From Bradyrhizobium diazoefficiens (GTDB lineage: Bacteria; Pseudomonadota; Alphaproteobacteria; Rhizobiales; Xanthobacteraceae), in NCBI RefSeq assembly GCF_018131015.1, contig NZ_JAFCJJ010000003.1, positions 310,001 to 374,000 on the forward strand: a stretch of 64,000 nt of DNA. Reading direction: 5' to 3'. Below are positions 1-7,171 of the stretch, piece by piece; positions within the stretch are counted from its first letter, which is position 1, and every line of letters begins with the position of its first letter. Made by a program: the position numbers and the translations under genes. Under the pieces are notes generated by a model that searched no databases, was not told the origin of the DNA, and saw nothing but the letters and a program-made list of their open reading frames with translations.

Positions 1-414
1 GATCCGCTCGGCCGGCTGCACGCGCATCGTCAGATCGATGAGGCGCAATACCGCGGCGGCCGCGCCTTCCAGAGCGACTGGGAGCGGGCGGAACGCGGTC
101 CGCAGGCAGTGGATACCACCCGTGAATATGTCGATGGCGCAGGCACACGCGAGCCGGTCACGGAGAGCCAGCGCCAGGCGGTGCTGCGGCTGAACCGGGT
201 CGAGCGCGAACTCGGCATCGACGGTGCCGCGCTTGTGCACGACGTGCTGGTGCTGGGCCTGACCATGGATCAGATCGGGCAGCGCCGCGCCGTCCGCACC
301 CAGCGTTGGCACGACTATTTCGCACGGCGCTTTCGCGAATGTCTCGACCGGCTGGCGCTGGTTTACGGCTTCGCAACCGAAGTCTCGGCGCGGCGACTTG
401 CGCCGCCCCGATGA
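1..414 (+). CDS. Hypothetical protein, 5' end missing
   Basis: The reading frame is open from the first base (DPLGRLHAHRQIDEAQYRGG...) to a TGA at 412-414, so the true start lies before the window. The visible 137 residues are charged and soluble with no membrane segment. The pattern (GRAFQSDWERAE near the left end, then QRQAVLRLNRVE and a C-terminal WHDYFARRFRECLDRLA) resembles small proteins found near prophage genes in Bradyrhizobium; this is recollection, not a search. A GTG at 109 could be an internal start but would discard well-formed coding sequence. Function unknown. Confidence 0.7.
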   Translation, partial: DPLGRLHAHRQIDEAQYRGGRAFQSDWERAERGPQAVDTTREYVDGAGTREPVTESQRQAVLRLNRVERELGIDGAALVHDVLVLGLTMDQIGQRRAVRTQRWHDYFARRFRECLDRLALVYGFATEVSARRLAPPR

Positions 415-462
415 CGATGCTGTACCGGTGGCCTTCGCCGCTGGTATGCACCCTGCCGGGCG

Positions 463-561
463 CTAAAGCGCGATGAGATCAGGATGAATCGTCATCGCGC
501 TTTAGGTTGTTGTTTGAACATGATCTTTTCGGAAAACCGCTGCCCACTTTTCCGGATCATG
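463..561. repeat. REP/BIME-like double-hairpin intergenic repeat
   Basis: Two inverted repeats sit side by side. The first has 14-base arms at 463-476 (CTAAAGCGCGATGA) and 492-505. The second has arms at 519-536 and 548-561 built on CATGATC/GATCATG with CGGAAAA/TTTTCCG. The pair closely resembles an extragenic palindromic repeat common between genes in Bradyrhizobium and related genera. It lies between two converging genes and could act in termination or mRNA stabilisation. Confidence 0.75.
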
Positions 562-563
562 CT

Positions 564-920
564 CTAGGGGTGCGGCATGATCTGGTAGGGCGTGGTGTAG
601 GGTTCGACGCGGAGCGAGGCGTTGGCCAGAAGCCCGATCCTGGCCGTCGGCGCCTGCTGCAATTCACCGTTCTGGCCGCGATGTACATTGTATTGCCAGA
701 CGGTGAGATCGCCCTTTTGCGCCAGCGCATGCGCGACCGCGCTCGCATCATTGCCGCCGAGCGACTGGAGCTCTTCCGCCGACAACCCGATGATGATCTC
801 GTCCTTGACCGTGACGACCTTGAACAGGTTCATTTTCATCTCCTGCGCCCATGCGCCCTGTGTCGCGAGTGTGAGAAGCGCAACTGCGGCGCCCCTGATG
901 AGATCGCAGCGAGAAAGCAT
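564..920 (-). CDS. Hypothetical exported protein
   Basis: A 118-residue protein with an N-terminal signal peptide: basic MLSRCDLIR, a hydrophobic stretch, and a likely signal peptidase I site after GAWA-Q near residue 25. The mature part (about 93 residues) contains a VVTVKDEIIIGLSAEEL segment and no catalytic motif I recognise. It should be periplasmic or secreted. It stands alone, converging with the gene at the left edge across the hairpin repeat. Function unknown. Confidence 0.7.
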   Translation of the reverse strand: MLSRCDLIRGAAVALLTLATQGAWAQEMKMNLFKVVTVKDEIIIGLSAEELQSLGGNDASAVAHALAQKGDLTVWQYNVHRGQNGELQQAPTARIGLLANASLRVEPYTTPYQIMPHP

Positions 921-1527
921 GCCGTCGTCCTTTGGTGCTGACGCGCGCCCGAATCGAACAGTCCATCAGCCATGGCGCCCGTGATCTGCGTGGCCGTTTC
1001 GCACCCCGCTTTGTCGTTCGATCTTGAATGCTGGTTCATGACGGGAGCCCCGCGCGGATTCGCCGCGCAAGCGGGCGGGCCGGGGATGCGTCGACCGGGA
1101 TAGAACTCAACGATTGCGTGTACCCGCTGAAGAGGCTCTTTTTCGCCGCTGACGTGCCTTACACAGCCGGAAACAATCCGAAACATGCGTCGGATTGACG
1201 CCAATCCGGGCATCTTGCGTTGATAGCATGGCGCTTCTTGTCGCAGGTTAGTGACGACCATCCATATTCCTGTTATCCGGAATTGCTTGGGTCCAATGCC
1301 GGCGAAGCATCGCTCGGTCCATTGGTATGACTTGCCGGGGGAGTTGTTCCTTGGCATAATTGCAACTTCTCGGGTGAAGCCGAGTCGGTTCGGGCGTGCG
1401 TCGTACAACCCGCTTTGGCGTCTCGGCCGAGAGGTCGTCATCGCCTTGGCGTTCGACGATGGGGCTTGGTTCTTCAACGGGACCGCGGCGTCCGACGGCA
1501 AAGGTTGATCCTTGTGATGGGTGCGAG
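921..1527. other. 607-bp stretch without a convincing gene
   Basis: Several overlapping frames are open on both strands, as expected in GC-rich DNA. The best is a GTG-started frame at 1251-1508 (85 codons) without a Shine-Dalgarno sequence or recognisable motif. I see no RNA gene, clear terminator or repeat. Confidence 0.5.
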
Positions 1528-1713
1528 ATGAAAAACCTCAATTTCGCGGCTGAACTGCATCTCAAGCTCGGGGCGCCCACGACTGGCACCGTCGAAAGTC
1601 TCCGCTTGCTCCGCGCCTTTTTGAAACTCGCACCCCGGCAGCGTTTTGAGGTCATCAAGCTCGTCGAGGACCTCGCCACCGAGGACTCGCTCCCTGAACG
1701 CCCGCTGTCCTGA
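1528..1713 (+). CDS. Small conserved-looking hypothetical protein
   Basis: A 61-residue soluble protein beginning MKNLNFAAELHLKL and containing the amphipathic stretch VESLRLLRAFLKLAPRQRFEV followed by IKLVEDLA. It looks like the small helical proteins common in Bradyrhizobium. The ATG at 1528 is chosen because the sequence upstream in the same frame is arginine- and serine-rich and looks non-coding. Function unknown. Confidence 0.6.
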   Translation: MKNLNFAAELHLKLGAPTTGTVESLRLLRAFLKLAPRQRFEVIKLVEDLATEDSLPERPLS

Positions 1714-1856
1714 GCCGGACGCGCGACGGCAATAAGATCCTGTCCTTATTCCTCGGGCCCGACGCGAACCGCCCAGGCGGCCGCGGAGAGAGTCTGCCTG
1801 CTGGCAGGCGGTGCGACAAATGTGATAATCAGGGGAAAGAGGGAGGAGTGCGACCG

Positions 1857-2195
1857 ATGATCGAACCAAAGCTCGAGGTTCCGACCGAACTGCGCGACCT
1901 GGCCGAGAAGACGATCGACCAGGCGGAAAAGGCCTTCGGCATGTTTTTCGAGGCCGCCACCAAATCGATGTCGTCGGTGCCGGGGCCGGGCACAGACGTG
2001 TCCAAGCAAGCGCTGGCATTCACCGAGCAGAACATGAAGGCGGCGTTTGAACATGCGCGCAAGCTCGTCCACGCGACGGACCTTCAGGAGGCCATGCGGA
2101 TTCAGTCCGAATTCCTGCGCAGCCAGTTCACCAATGCAGGGGATCACATGCGCCAAATGACCGGCAACTTCATGCCAGGTAAGGGCAAGACCTGA
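1857..2195 (+). CDS. Phasin family protein
   Basis: A 112-residue amphipathic helical protein of the phasin type: acidic MIEPKLEVPTELRDLAEK, then FGMFFEAATKSM and ALAFTEQNMKAAFEHARKL. Phasins coat polyhydroxyalkanoate granules and control their number and size in the cytoplasm. The ATG at 1857 is preferred to the GTG at 1848 because GGGAGGA at 1841-1847 sits 9 nt before the ATG but abuts the GTG. A PHB synthase gene lies at 55.3 kb in this window, so granule metabolism is present, though the two are not linked. Confidence 0.85.
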   Translation: MIEPKLEVPTELRDLAEKTIDQAEKAFGMFFEAATKSMSSVPGPGTDVSKQALAFTEQNMKAAFEHARKLVHATDLQEAMRIQSEFLRSQFTNAGDHMRQMTGNFMPGKGKT

Positions 2196-2264
2196 CGTCG
2201 CGGAGCGGGCTGATCCCGAATTGATCTTGCGCCGGGATGCACATGTCCATCGTACTTTCTGCTG

Positions 2265-2295
2265 ATCCCTGTCGGCCTTCCGGCAGGGATTTGCA
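2265..2295 (+). terminator. Probable terminator after the phasin gene
   Basis: An 11-bp stem (2265-2275 with 2280-2290, one G-U pair) closes a CCTT loop and is followed by a short, T-poor tail. It lies between the phasin gene and the converging cytochrome c gene and most likely ends phasin transcription. Confidence 0.55.
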
Positions 2296-2329
2296 GTTTC
2301 CGGCCTTGGCGCAACCTTCCGACGCCCTG

Positions 2330-2647
2330 TCAGCGCAGGGACCCGATGTAGGCTGCAATGTCGGTGGCCTCGTTCCGGCTCAAGGGGAAGTTCGGCATCT
2401 TCGGATGCGGATCGAGAAGGAAGAAGGCCAGCCTCTCCGGACTGAAACCGGGCCTGCGCGCGATCGACGCGAAGGAAGGCACGTCGGCACTCGCCTGCGT
2501 CTGGCTGCTGGTCACGAGGTGGCAGCTCGCGCACCAGCGCTTGGCGAGATCGGCGCCGTGATCGGCATCGGCCGCGAAAGCGGACGAAATGCCGAAAACC
2601 GGGATCACGGCGAGCAGAAGCCAAATTCGTCCTGTACGCCCGCGCAT
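2330..2647 (-). CDS. Class I c-type cytochrome, exported
   Basis: A 105-residue small cytochrome c. An N-terminal signal peptide (MRGRTGRIWLLLAVIPVFG...AFA) is followed by one heme-attachment motif CASCH in KRWCASCHLV. A distal Met in the DPHPKMPNFPLS segment is the probable sixth iron ligand, and the protein ends in the usual C-terminal helix TDIAAYIGSLR. It should carry electrons in the periplasm. The start is the ATG at 2647, with AGGAAGG 7 nt upstream. A FixK-type box lies about 240 bp upstream at 2883-2896, so expression may rise at low oxygen. Confidence 0.85.
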   Translation of the reverse strand: MRGRTGRIWLLLAVIPVFGISSAFAADADHGADLAKRWCASCHLVTSSQTQASADVPSFASIARRPGFSPERLAFFLLDPHPKMPNFPLSRNEATDIAAYIGSLR

Positions 2648-2882
2648 CCCGTGTCCTTCCTGCATTCGTTTGCGGCCGTCGTGCTCACCCGCAGCACGAT
2701 CCCGGAAATTTCGAGAGGTCGATGTAGGCGATAACCGACCGGAACAGTCTGTGGGCCGAGCGATGGAGATGTCGCACGAAGCCTGGCATCCTCGCAGCAG
2801 GCAGACCAGGGCTTTCAGTGTAGTGCGACACATTTCTCTCCGGCGTTGTGGAGGTTTTCTATCGCGTCCACTCCCGGCTTCC

Positions 2883-2896
2883 TTGATCTACCTCAA
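2883..2896. promoter_or_regulatory. FixK/FNR-type box upstream of cytochrome c
   Basis: TTGATCTACCTCAA matches TTGA-N6-TCAA and differs from the FNR ideal TTGAT-N4-ATCAA at one position. It lies upstream of the minus-strand cytochrome c gene and just beyond the 3' end of the hydrolase gene. The box is symmetric, so direction cannot be read from it; the cytochrome is the plausible target. Confidence 0.45.
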
Positions 2897-2906
2897 TTCG
2901 GCCCGA

Positions 2907-3737
2907 CTAATAGTCGCCGGGGTTCACGATCATCGGGCTCGTCGTGCTCGCGGGCGAAAGTTCGCTGCTGGCGCTGTCGCGCAGGAAGCGGTCGAGCGTT
3001 GCCTGGATCTTCTCCTTGACCGCATCGGGACCGCGATCGCTCATCTCCGTATGCTGCGCGCCGGTATGGACGATGTCGATACCACGCGCCTTGGCTTCCT
3101 CCGGCGTCGGCAGCACGCCGGGATCGGTGACGAAATGCGGATCCTGCGAGCGGAACGACAGGATCCTCATGCGGTCGCTGAGCACGAACGGAACCCGGAG
3201 ATTGTCGAGGGTGATCACCTTCGACACCAGCTCGGGATGCTGATGGGCGACATACATGGAGACGTCGCCGCCGTTGGAATGGCCAACCAGGGTGATGTGG
3301 TTGTAGTCGGCATTCTCCTGCCGTCTCTTCAGTTCGGCTAGGACGAAGAGAATGTTGGCCTCGCAACGAATGTAGACCTCGCGCCGGCCGACATAGGGCT
3401 GACCGACATGGGTCATCAGGGGCGGATCGCTCGGCAGGTCCTGCTGGATGCTGGCGACGAGGTAGCCGCGCGCGGCGAGCGCATTGGCGAGGAAGGAATA
3501 TTCGGTCGCCTTGACGGTGTTGCCATTGCTGATGATGGCGAGCGGAAGCTTCCAGAGGTCCAGGTTGGCCTTGGCTTCATAGTCGCGGCGCACGGCGATC
3601 TCGACCGAAATCGGCCGCTGGCGCGCGGCATCGAACAGGGTCAGCGTATCATGACGGATCGCGAGCCGGCTGACGACGAAATACTCGCCGACGCCGAGCA
3701 GGCAGAACAAGGCCAGGATTGCGAAAACCCTCTTCAT
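2907..3737 (-). CDS. Exported alpha/beta-hydrolase (lipase/esterase-like)
   Basis: A 276-residue protein with an N-terminal hydrophobic segment (residues 4-24, signal peptide or anchor) and an alpha/beta-hydrolase domain. The nucleophile elbow GHSNGG is at about residues 150-155, followed by DVSMYVAHQHPELV. A late DIVHTGAQHTEMSD segment probably supplies the catalytic His. It should act outside the cytoplasmic membrane on an ester or similar bond; the substrate is unknown. The ATG at 3737 opens directly into the hydrophobic segment. The gene stands alone. Confidence 0.75.
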   Translation of the reverse strand: MKRVFAILALFCLLGVGEYFVVSRLAIRHDTLTLFDAARQRPISVEIAVRRDYEAKANLDLWKLPLAIISNGNTVKATEYSFLANALAARGYLVASIQQDLPSDPPLMTHVGQPYVGRREVYIRCEANILFVLAELKRRQENADYNHITLVGHSNGGDVSMYVAHQHPELVSKVITLDNLRVPFVLSDRMRILSFRSQDPHFVTDPGVLPTPEEAKARGIDIVHTGAQHTEMSDRGPDAVKEKIQATLDRFLRDSASSELSPASTTSPMIVNPGDY

Positions 3738-3885
3738 GGTTCCGTCTCGATCGCTTTCAACTGTACGTGGTCATTCGGATCGCGCGGATCGAGCGATCGT
3801 GAGCAGGGTACGGGATTAAATTTAGGCAAGTCTGTGACCGGAAGCCCAACCATGTCGCGCGGCGGGCTGCGCCGCAAGAGCGCTT

Positions 3886-5604
3886 CTAGAGACAGCCGGC
3901 CTTGCCCCGTTCCGGGCAGAGCCGGAAGGCGCTCGAGAGCGTGAACAGGAAGCGCGGGCTCCGGCGCCTGTTGTCCGGTGCCCGATAGCTCAGGGGAACG
4001 GCGACGCCAAGATCGGCCTGGAGATCGTCCCACAGGAAGAACCGCGCACCGGCGCCCGCTGAGGTCAGCGACAGCCCGTCGCCCAAACGGTAGCCGTCGT
4101 TCCAGACCGTGCCGGCATCACCGAAGGCGTAGAGCTGATAGCCGCTCCAGTAGCGGAAGTTGACCTTCTGGTCGAACCGCAGTTCGAGCGAGCCGGCGAG
4201 ACCGTTGTCGCCGCTGATCTCGGCTGCGCCGTAGCCGCGTCCGAAGGCCGCGCCGCCGAGATAGAATTGCTGCGACGTGAACAGCGGTGCCGATGCCGTC
4301 TGACTTGCAGCGGCCAGCTTGAGCGACCAGGCATCGTTGAGTGTCTGGTAGCGCGTGAACCAGAAGTTCAGCACCGAAGAATTCGACGAGGCGCCGTCGT
4401 GCGAGAGGAGACGGTCACCGAAATGCGACGCGCCGAAGATATTGAGGCCTTGCCGGTAGGTCAGCGTCGCGTAGTTGGTGCCGCCGAAGCCATCCTGGAG
4501 CTTGTAGTCGGCGGTCAGGCTGGCCGTCCTGATGTGGTCGTTGTACCAGGGGCCGTACATGTCATGCTCGGACACATTGCTGAATGTCGTCGCGACAGTC
4601 AGGGTCAGCGAGGAGGATTTCGACTGCAAGGGAGCGATGCTGCCCCGCAGCTCGACCGCCTCGGTCGTGGTGATGTCGCTGTAGAGGCGGCGGGAGTCGC
4701 CCGGCCGCACGGCACTGTAAAGGGCCGATGCGCCGAGGCGGACGCCGTCGACGCCGACCGGCGCGTCATAGGACAGCCGCGCAAAACCGAGCTCGCGCGG
4801 ATCATTGGCGACGGTCGACAGGTTGACCGCGAGCGTATCGCCGGGCGTGAGATAGGAGTTGAACGCGCCGGTCGCATAGGTCTGCCACGGGCCGACGGAG
4901 GATGACCCGAGATTGTCCAATCCGAACGAGGTGAAGACGTGCCATGTCTTCACATAGACGATGAGGCGAAAGCGCCCGGTCGGGCCGTCGATCTCCTCCA
5001 AAGCGGTATCGGCAATGCGGACGCCCGGCCTGCCGTTGATGAGGTAAAGCTGGCGCTCGAGCGTCGCCAGACGTGAAGGCTGCTCGGTCAGAACCGGGTC
5101 GAGCATCGGCCTGATACCGAATTGCTCGGCGCCATCGCCCTTCAACTCGACCTGCACGATCGCGCCTTCGACCATCTGGATCTGGACGCGGCCGTCAGCG
5201 ATGTCCTGGGCCGGCACGATCGCCCGGCTGAGGTGGAAGCCGTTGGCGCGATAGAGGTCGCTGATCGCGCCGGCGATCGCGACGAGGTCGGCTTGCGAGA
5301 CCTTCTTGCCGAGCCAGGGTTGATAGACTGCGGCGAGACGATCAGGCGGGATGGCATGGGCGCCGCTGACATTGACGCCCCGCAGTACGAATTGCGGCTT
5401 GCTGTCCCCGGCGGCATTCGGCCGGCCGATCGAAGGCAGGTTGAGCGGAGACCGCTTCAGGGTTTCCTGATTGGATTGGTTATCAAAGTATTTCTCGGGT
5501 TGTCGCGGATCGAATCTCGGCTGGTTCGCCTGTTGGGCCAGCGCCTGCGGGGCCCCAGTGAAAACCGGTGCCAGCAAGGCTAAGGCGGTAACGAGATACC
5601 GCAT
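3886..5604 (-). CDS. TpsB-type outer-membrane transporter (ShlB/FhaC/HecB family)
   Basis: A 572-residue two-partner-secretion transporter. It has a signal peptide (MRYLVTALALLAPV...ALAQ), a POTRA-type domain at about residues 70-145 (QFVLRGVNVSGAH...HLSRAIVPAQDI...VQVEL), and a 16-strand-type barrel over the C-terminal half. The barrel contains the family G-RGY signature in GGAAFGRGYGAAEISGDNG. TpsB proteins export a large TpsA partner, but no protein with a TPS or haemagglutinin domain is seen nearby. The start at 5604 is chosen because the signal peptide begins there; the frame is open to 5682. It is divergent from a FecR-domain protein with a Gly-Asn tail, a possible functional partner. 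Confidence 0.85.
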   Translation of the reverse strand: MRYLVTALALLAPVFTGAPQALAQQANQPRFDPRQPEKYFDNQSNQETLKRSPLNLPSIGRPNAAGDSKPQFVLRGVNVSGAHAIPPDRLAAVYQPWLGKKVSQADLVAIAGAISDLYRANGFHLSRAIVPAQDIADGRVQIQMVEGAIVQVELKGDGAEQFGIRPMLDPVLTEQPSRLATLERQLYLINGRPGVRIADTALEEIDGPTGRFRLIVYVKTWHVFTSFGLDNLGSSSVGPWQTYATGAFNSYLTPGDTLAVNLSTVANDPRELGFARLSYDAPVGVDGVRLGASALYSAVRPGDSRRLYSDITTTEAVELRGSIAPLQSKSSSLTLTVATTFSNVSEHDMYGPWYNDHIRTASLTADYKLQDGFGGTNYATLTYRQGLNIFGASHFGDRLLSHDGASSNSSVLNFWFTRYQTLNDAWSLKLAAASQTASAPLFTSQQFYLGGAAFGRGYGAAEISGDNGLAGSLELRFDQKVNFRYWSGYQLYAFGDAGTVWNDGYRLGDGLSLTSAGAGARFFLWDDLQADLGVAVPLSYRAPDNRRRSPRFLFTLSSAFRLCPERGKAGCL

Positions 5605-5813
5605 CTCAACGCGGGCAGCGAACCGGTCCCCGTAGTTCAACGGGGGAATTCGCAAAAGGCGATAAGGGATCGTTAGCCACATGATTTTTCATAGTTTTTT
5701 ATGGTCAATGTTTGGTTAAGGGGACCGCTTGGCTGGCCGGTTCCCGCTAATTTTCTCTTGATGTGTTTCGGCTACTCCTCGGGCCTGGCTGTAAGCGCAG
5801 ACGGAGGATCGTC
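5605..5813. promoter_or_regulatory. AT-rich divergent promoter region
   Basis: This gap separates the divergent TpsB and FecR-domain genes. Its centre (about 5680-5725) is markedly AT-rich for this genome (TTTTTCATAGTTTTTTATGG) and is the likely site of both promoters. No operator was identified. Confidence 0.4.
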
Positions 5814-7112
5814 ATGCTGGGCAGAGTTGGAATGCGGTGCGCCTTCGCGGCGGCACTGATCCTGGGGGCCGCGTCCGGTGCAACCGCCGCGGATAGCGGC
5901 GTCTGGTCGGTCAGCAAGGCCTCCGGCGATGTCTGGGTCGCGACCGACGGCGCACAGCAGGTCTCATTGGGATCGGAAGAGCAGCTCAAGCCGGGCGATA
6001 CTATCCGCACCGGACGCAACGGGCGCGTGCTGCTCGTGCGGGGGGAGGAAACGATCCTGATTTCCCCGAATTCGGTGGTCGGCGTGCCAGCCGAGAAGAA
6101 GGATGGACTCTCGACCACCATCATCCAGCAGGCCGGTTCGATCCTGCTCGAGGTCGAGAAACGCAACGTCAAGCACTTCGAGGTCGAGACGCCCTATCTC
6201 GCCGCCGTGGTCAAAGGCACGCAGTTCAGCGTCACGGTGGGCGCCGGCAGCACCAAGGTCGGCGTGACCCGTGGTCAGGTCGAAGTCTCCGATTTCAAGA
6301 CCGGTCAGATCGCGCAGGTGATGCCGGGCCAGGCGGCCACTGTCTTCGAGCACGGCAAGCCCGGTCTCAACCTGAGCGGTACGGGGACATTCAACGCGAT
6401 CGAGCAGGGCAAGCCGCGCGCCTCCACCATCGAGCGCATTCCCGTGCCGAAATCGGGGTTGTCGGCGCCGCGCAACGCCGCTAACGGCCGCGCGATCCAT
6501 GCGCTCGGCCAGATCGACAAGGGAAACAAGGTCGCCGGCACGCCAAAGCAATCGCGTCAGGCCACGGGAGTTCACGCTTCCAGGCCCGGCGTCGTGCGCA
6601 TCTCGGCCTCGCTCGGCGAGGTCAAGCTGAACTTCCACAAGGTCACGCATGGGCTTGCCCGCGATCCCCTCGCGCCCGGCCAGGTGCGTAACGCCAACAC
6701 CGACACGGTTTGGGGCGATGGCAAGACAAGCACCTCAGTCTCCAACAGCGCTGGCAGCATGGGTTCGTCGGGCAGCAGCACGGTCATCGCCGCAACGAGC
6801 GGCGGCGCGTCAAGCGACAGCCCAGCGGCAAATGGGAACGGCAACGGCAACGGGAACGGGAACGGGAACGGTAACGGTAACGGGAACGGGAACGGCAACG
6901 GGAACGGCAACGGCAACGGCAACGGGAACGGGAACGGCAACAACGGCAACGGCAACGGGAATGGCGGCGGTAACGGCAGCAATGGCAACGGCAACGGCAA
7001 CGGCAATACCGGCGCCACCGGGAACGGCAAGGGCAACAACGGCAACGGCAACGGAAATGGCGGGGGCAATGGCAGCAACGGCCAGGGCAATGCCAACGGC
7101 CGTACCAAGTAG
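5814..7112 (+). CDS. Exported FecR-domain protein with a (Gly-Asn)n tail
   Basis: A 432-residue exported protein. A signal peptide (MLGRVGMRCAFAAALILGAA...AAD) is followed by a FecR domain at about residues 45-150 (GDVWVATDGAQQV, LKPGDTIRTGRNGRVLLV, TPYLAAVVKGTQFSV, GVTRGQVEV). A basic linker leads to a low-complexity tail from residue 340 onward, almost entirely alternating Gly and Asn. There is no sigma-regulator membrane helix, so it is probably not an anti-sigma factor. GGAGG at 5803-5807 supports the ATG at 5814. It is divergent from a TpsB transporter and upstream of a CHASE2 c-di-GMP protein. Role unknown; an extracellular scaffold or TpsB-exported protein is possible. Confidence 0.75.
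   Translation: MLGRVGMRCAFAAALILGAASGATAADSGVWSVSKASGDVWVATDGAQQVSLGSEEQLKPGDTIRTGRNGRVLLVRGEETILISPNSVVGVPAEKKDGLSTTIIQQAGSILLEVEKRNVKHFEVETPYLAAVVKGTQFSVTVGAGSTKVGVTRGQVEVSDFKTGQIAQVMPGQAATVFEHGKPGLNLSGTGTFNAIEQGKPRASTIERIPVPKSGLSAPRNAANGRAIHALGQIDKGNKVAGTPKQSRQATGVHASRPGVVRISASLGEVKLNFHKVTHGLARDPLAPGQVRNANTDTVWGDGKTSTSVSNSAGSMGSSGSSTVIAATSGGASSDSPAANGNGNGNGNGNGNGNGNGNGNGNGNGNGNGNGNGNGNNGNGNGNGGGNGSNGNGNGNGNTGATGNGKGNNGNGNGNGGGNGSNGQGNANGRTK
6831..7109 (+). repeat. Hexanucleotide tandem repeat coding for (Gly-Asn)n
   Basis: Near-perfect tandem copies of a 6-base unit (GGNAAC, with N mostly C or G) run from about 6831 to 6955, then continue more degenerately to the stop codon. The repeat is in frame and encodes the Gly-Asn tail. 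Such tracts can change length by slippage in multiples of six without breaking the frame. Confidence 0.85.
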
Positions 7113-7140
7113 TGAGGCGATTTCCTGAGGGATAAGGGGG

Positions 7141-7161
7141 CGCACCCGCCAGGCGGGTGCG
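7141..7161 (+). promoter_or_regulatory. Hairpin abutting the ribosome binding site of the next gene
   Basis: CGCACCCGCC at 7141-7150 is the exact complement of GGCGGGTGCG at 7152-7161. No T-run follows, so it is not a normal terminator. Its right arm ends at the first base of GGGAGG (7161-7166), the Shine-Dalgarno sequence of the CHASE2 gene, so it could modulate translation or protect the upstream mRNA. Confidence 0.4.
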
Positions 7162-7171
7162 GGAGGTTCGG

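Noticed and set aside
1251..1508. Possible 85-codon gene with GTG start
   Set aside because: There is no ribosome binding site or motif, and several other frames are open in the same stretch.
6831..7109. Possible CRISPR or satellite array
   Set aside because: The 6-base period is in frame and coding; there are no spacers.
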